Shown here: in pieces, positions 61,743-64,000 of the stretch
Layout: each line of letters starts with the position of its first letter
How positions within the stretch are numbered: position 1 is the stretch's first letter
Assembly: GCA_946183785.1 (NCBI GenBank)
Contig: CAMHCS010000005.1
Coordinates: 33,821-97,820 of the forward strand
Source: an uncultured Selenomonadales bacterium
GTDB lineage: Bacteria > Bacillota > Negativicutes > Selenomonadales > Selenomonadaceae
Reading direction: 5' to 3'
DNA: 64,000 nt
Position numbers and translations under genes: made by a program
Notes under the pieces: model-generated
Told to the model about the DNA's origin: nothing
The model's database searches: none
Seen by the model: the letters and a program-made list of their open reading frames with translations, nothing else

Positions 61743-62563
61743 TTCTTTCCCCCCCTGCTGCGATACGCCTTCAGTTTTTCGCTGACCGCAGCGGCCAATT
61801 TATCGGCAAAAGCGTCCAGATCGTCAATCGCCTCTTCGATCCCTGCGCCCGCGCTTTCCATCTTCGCTTTGACCTTACCGACAACATCCCGTTCCATGAA
61901 CGTCTCGACGACCCAAAGATCTTCCGGCGTCGTGACTTTAAGATTTCGATAACTGCCTTCGACCACGCGCACGGGAAATCCCATACGTTCCACGAGGCCC
62001 GCGTCGTCCGTGCCCAGAAAGCCGTCTGCCTCCGCGCGCCGATAGGCCGCTTCGAGAATATCTCGACGAAAGCCCTGCGGCGTCTGTACTTCCCAAAGGT
62101 TCGCACGATCCGGCGTACTTTCCACTACGCCGTCGTCGCGTACGACCTTGATGGTATTTTTCGCATGTACTGCCGCGATGGCCGCACCGCTGCGCCAAGT
62201 CTCCGCCACTACCGCCTCGATGGTTTTCACCGGGACAAGCGGACGCGCCGCGTCGTGGACGAGCACCAACTCCGTGTCAGGGTGAAGCGCCGCGAGTCCG
62301 TTTTTCACGCTGTACTGTCTCTCAGAGCCGCCCGCCACCACGCGAAAGGGCTTCAGCCCCGGGGTCTTTTCCAGTACCGCCGCTACTTTATCCACGTCCT
62401 CTTCTCCAACCACCACGACGAAATCGTCCACCGCCGCGCATTCCGAAAACCGAAGCAACGTCCGAACGAGGATCGGCTTACCCAAAAGTTCTACGAACAC
62501 CTTGTTCTTGCCCGCGTTCATCCGGCGGCCTTCGCCCGCCGCCGGGAATATCACAGAAACCAT
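61739..62563 (-). CDS. ispD: 2-C-methyl-D-erythritol 4-phosphate cytidylyltransferase
   Basis: A 274-residue cytidylyltransferase, third step of the MEP pathway. [29 protein letters not shown] is the nucleotide-binding start; [11 protein letters not shown] and [13 protein letters not shown] complete the signature. The C-terminus is about 40 residues longer than the usual 230 and looks helical ([32 protein letters not shown]). ATG at 62563 follows AAAGGAG; the longer frame is not supported. A terminator lies just upstream. Confidence 0.95.
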   Translation of the reverse strand: MVSVIFPAAGEGRRMNAGKNKVFVELLGKPILVRTLLRFSECAAVDDFVVVVGEEDVDKVAAVLEKTPGLKPFRVVAGGSERQYSVKNGLAALHPDTELVLVHDAARPLVPVKTIEAVVAETWRSGAAIAAVHAKNTIKVVRDDGVVESTPDRANLWEVQTPQGFRRDILEAAYRRAEADGFLGTDDAGLVERMGFPVRVVEGSYRNLKVTTPEDLWVVETFMERDVVGKVKAKMESAGAGIEEAIDDLDAFADKLAAAVSEKLKAYRSRGGKK

Positions 62564-62582
62564 GCCGTCATCTCCTTTCCAA

Positions 62583-62632
62583 AATAAAGAGGAGCGATTG
62601 CAAAGCATCACAAAAACGCCCTGCATCGCTCC
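62583..62632 (-). terminator. Terminator between the PIN-TRAM gene and ispD
   Basis: GGAGCGATGC pairs with GCAATCGCTCC, one bulge (arms 62591-62601 and 62623-62632), then TCTTTATTTT on the minus strand. It ends about 20 bases before the ispD start. Confidence 0.75.
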
Positions 62633-62638
62633 CTTGCA

Positions 62639-63829
62639 TCAATTCTTTGCAAACCGCCGCGGTTTCGCGAAAATCATGCGTCCCGCCGCCGTTTGCAGTG
62701 CGGAGGTGACCTCCACGTCGATGGCCTGGTTGAGATGGCGATGTCCGCCTTCGATGACGATCATAGTGCCGTCGTCGAGATAAGCGACGCCCTGTCCTTG
62801 CTCCTTGCCGTCCTTCACCACGGTCACGCGCATGGATTCGCCGGGGACCACCACCGGCTTAACCGCATTCGCCAGTTCATTGACATTGAGCACAGGCACG
62901 CCTTGCAGCTCCGAAACCTTGTTCAGATTGTAATCGTTCGTCACAATCTTGCCGCCGACAAGCTGCCCAAGCCGCACCAGCTTCGAGTCAACCTCCGAGA
63001 TATCGTCGAAATCCCGGCTGTCAATCTCCACCGGAAGCTTCGCCTCCGAGCGGATTTTTTGCAGGATATCAAGTCCGCGCCGCCCGCGCACGCGCTTCAA
63101 CGCATCCGCCGAATCCGCGATCCGCTGCAATTCCTCCAGCACGAATACAGGAATCAAAAGCGTTCCTTCGATAAAGCCGCTGTCGATTACGTCCGCGATG
63201 CGTCCGTCAATGATCGCGCTGGTATCGAGCAGCTTGTATCGCTTATCCTCGCCCGTATCATTCGTCTCCGGCTCAGGCCGGGACGCAGGCTGGGCAGGAA
63301 GCGACATCGGCTCCGGCTTCGTCTCTCTCGCTTTCAGTATTTCTTTGAAAAACCGCGGAATGAAGTCAAACATAGTCGCGATTTCTTCGCGCTTCGTCAT
63401 CGTGATCCGAATGCCCAGATAACCGAATACGATTGCAAACACCACAGGAAGATAATTTCCAACAATAGGAATACGCGAAAACGCGGCTCCTAATAATGTA
63501 GCAAGAATAAGTCCAAGAGAGAGTCCTACCGCGCCTGTAATCACGTCATGGATCGGCATTTTTCCGAGCTGCGTCTCTACCCACGCGGAAAACCGCTTCA
63601 GCGTCGAGATGAAATAGGTGGCGGTCATCTTTCCGACCAACGCGCCGATAACCGCGCCCACAAGAATGCAGAGAAGCCCCGCCAGCGTCATGCGAAGAAA
63701 GCCCATATCCGTCTTCAGGATTTCCGTCCCAATGAACTGCGTCAGCGCAGGGCTTGCGAGCTGCATCAAAGCGGCTCCTGTCGCCGCCATAACAGCGACG
63801 ATAAAAAAGCGAAAAACCTTGTCGAGCAT
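62639..63829 (-). CDS. PIN and TRAM domain membrane protein (YacL-like)
   Basis: A 396-residue protein. About four transmembrane helices (7-30, 45-66, 98-118, 124-142) precede a PIN nuclease-like domain (about 200-320; KLLDTSAIIDGRIADVIDSGFIEGTLLIPVFVLEELQ, with conserved Asp/Glu) and a C-terminal TRAM domain (about 325-390). YacL-family proteins are conserved in Firmicutes next to ispD/ispF; a membrane-tethered RNase is inferred, not shown. Promoter at 63888-63915. Confidence 0.92.
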   Translation of the reverse strand: MLDKVFRFFIVAVMAATGAALMQLASPALTQFIGTEILKTDMGFLRMTLAGLLCILVGAVIGALVGKMTATYFISTLKRFSAWVETQLGKMPIHDVITGAVGLSLGLILATLLGAAFSRIPIVGNYLPVVFAIVFGYLGIRITMTKREEIATMFDFIPRFFKEILKARETKPEPMSLPAQPASRPEPETNDTGEDKRYKLLDTSAIIDGRIADVIDSGFIEGTLLIPVFVLEELQRIADSADALKRVRGRRGLDILQKIRSEAKLPVEIDSRDFDDISEVDSKLVRLGQLVGGKIVTNDYNLNKVSELQGVPVLNVNELANAVKPVVVPGESMRVTVVKDGKEQGQGVAYLDDGTMIVIEGGHRHLNQAIDVEVTSALQTAAGRMIFAKPRRFAKN

Positions 63830-63865
63830 TTTTTCACCTCCTTTCTGTAAAAATAGATAAAAAAG

Positions 63866-63906
63866 CGGATGAATTCATCATAAGGTCATTATAAATCATT
63901 CATCCG
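63866..63906. promoter_or_regulatory. Inverted repeats flanking the -10 of the PIN-TRAM promoter
   Basis: CGGATGAAT (63866-63874) and ATTCATCCG (63898-63906) form a perfect 9-bp inverted repeat; the left arm is part of the palindrome GATGAATTCATC (63868-63879). The repeats straddle the -10, as an operator would. Confidence 0.45.
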
Positions 63907-63915
63907 TTTTGTCAA
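63888..63915 (-). promoter_or_regulatory. Promoter of the PIN-TRAM gene
   Basis: TTGACA (63910-63915) and TATAAT (63888-63893), both perfect, on the minus strand, 16-base spacing. Confidence 0.75.
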
Positions 63916-63929
63916 AGCTTTATCCCTAT

Positions 63930-64000
63930 TTATTTATCGAATCCATTCTTCTCCAGGATCCCGTCCATCCACGCGTCGACCTCGTCCGGCGTCTTTCCAC
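63930..64000 (-). CDS. C-terminal end of an unidentified gene
   Basis: An open frame enters from the right edge and ends at TAA (63932-63930). The visible residues are GKTPDEVDAWMDGILEKNGFDK, an acidic helical tail. No family can be assigned from 22 residues; radA, disA or carD-like genes commonly precede the YacL-type gene in relatives. A strong promoter follows directly. Confidence 0.55.
   Translation of the reverse strand, partial: GKTPDEVDAWMDGILEKNGFDK

Noticed and set aside
1..64000. tRNA, rRNA, CRISPR arrays, transposases, prophage genes
   Set aside because: Looked for tRNA-like cloverleaf ends, regularly spaced repeats and transposase or integrase motifs while reading; none seen.

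Overview
The window looks like a chromosomal segment of a diderm Firmicute of the class Negativicutes (Selenomonas-like). Three things point there. Gene order over 6.5-20 kb is the classic Firmicutes arrangement (asp23/amaP, nusB, xseAB, ispA, dxs, tlyA, nadK, argR, recN; also aroQ-pepP-efp). Outer-membrane machinery is present: a TonB receptor, TonB/ExbB/ExbD, and a porin with an N-terminal SLH domain of the OmpM type. Coding sequence is GC-rich with GC-loaded third positions. No rRNA, tRNA, CRISPR array, prophage or insertion sequence was recognised. Most genes lie on the minus strand; the plus-strand exceptions are the left-end TRAP/hydrolase pair, the hydG cluster, one diguanylate cyclase, a secreted protein plus porin, and a LysR regulator.

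Layout. 0-2.4 kb: 3' part of a fused TRAP-TAXI permease and a membrane-anchored alpha/beta hydrolase. 2.4-6.6 kb: a FIST-GGDEF diguanylate cyclase, divergent from a structured leader, a small ACT-type regulator, the [FeFe]-hydrogenase maturase hydG and an 84-residue unknown. 6.6-17.7 kb: housekeeping run for envelope stress (Asp23, AmaP, DUF2273), antitermination, exonuclease VII, isoprenoid precursors, NAD kinase, ArgR, RecN, Nudix hydrolase and a site-2 protease. 17.9-20 kb: efp, an Xaa-Pro peptidase and aroQ. 20.2-24 kb: a second diguanylate cyclase, acylphosphatase, and the tRNA wobble-uridine pair trhP/trmR. 24-32 kb: an outer-membrane uptake locus with binding protein, TIM-barrel protein, TonB receptor, TonB-ExbD-ExbB, FecCD-type permease and ATPase. 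32-39 kb: mltG, ftsK, and two S-adenosylhomocysteine-handling enzymes. 39-44.3 kb: surE, aroB, aroK, aroC and two pilus/secretion assembly proteins. 44.5-50 kb: sucCD, a two-component system, holA. 50-54.8 kb: secreted protein, SLH porin, ilvE, NAD(P)HX repair enzyme. 54.9-64 kb: motAB, a LysR regulator, a secreted protein, cinA, rimO, ispF, ispD, a PIN-TRAM protein and the tail of one more gene.

How it works together. The 24-32 kb locus is a self-contained import route: receptor energised by its own TonB complex, then periplasmic binding protein and ABC importer. The TIM-barrel protein within it belongs to the superfamily of the cobamide-remodelling enzyme CbiR, so cobamide salvage is a working hypothesis against the default of iron or heme uptake. 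Two diguanylate cyclases, MotAB and pilus-type proteins hint at c-di-GMP-linked surface behaviour. Four shikimate-pathway genes and dxs/ispD/ispF/ispA show chorismate and MEP isoprenoid synthesis.

The least explained signals are the attenuator-like leader upstream of hydG, which contains a palindromic element that recurs about 40 kb away after sucD; the shortened PilM-PilN fusion joined to aroC-aroK-aroB; and several dyads placed over promoters. All calls were made by reading the sequence; no database search was run.
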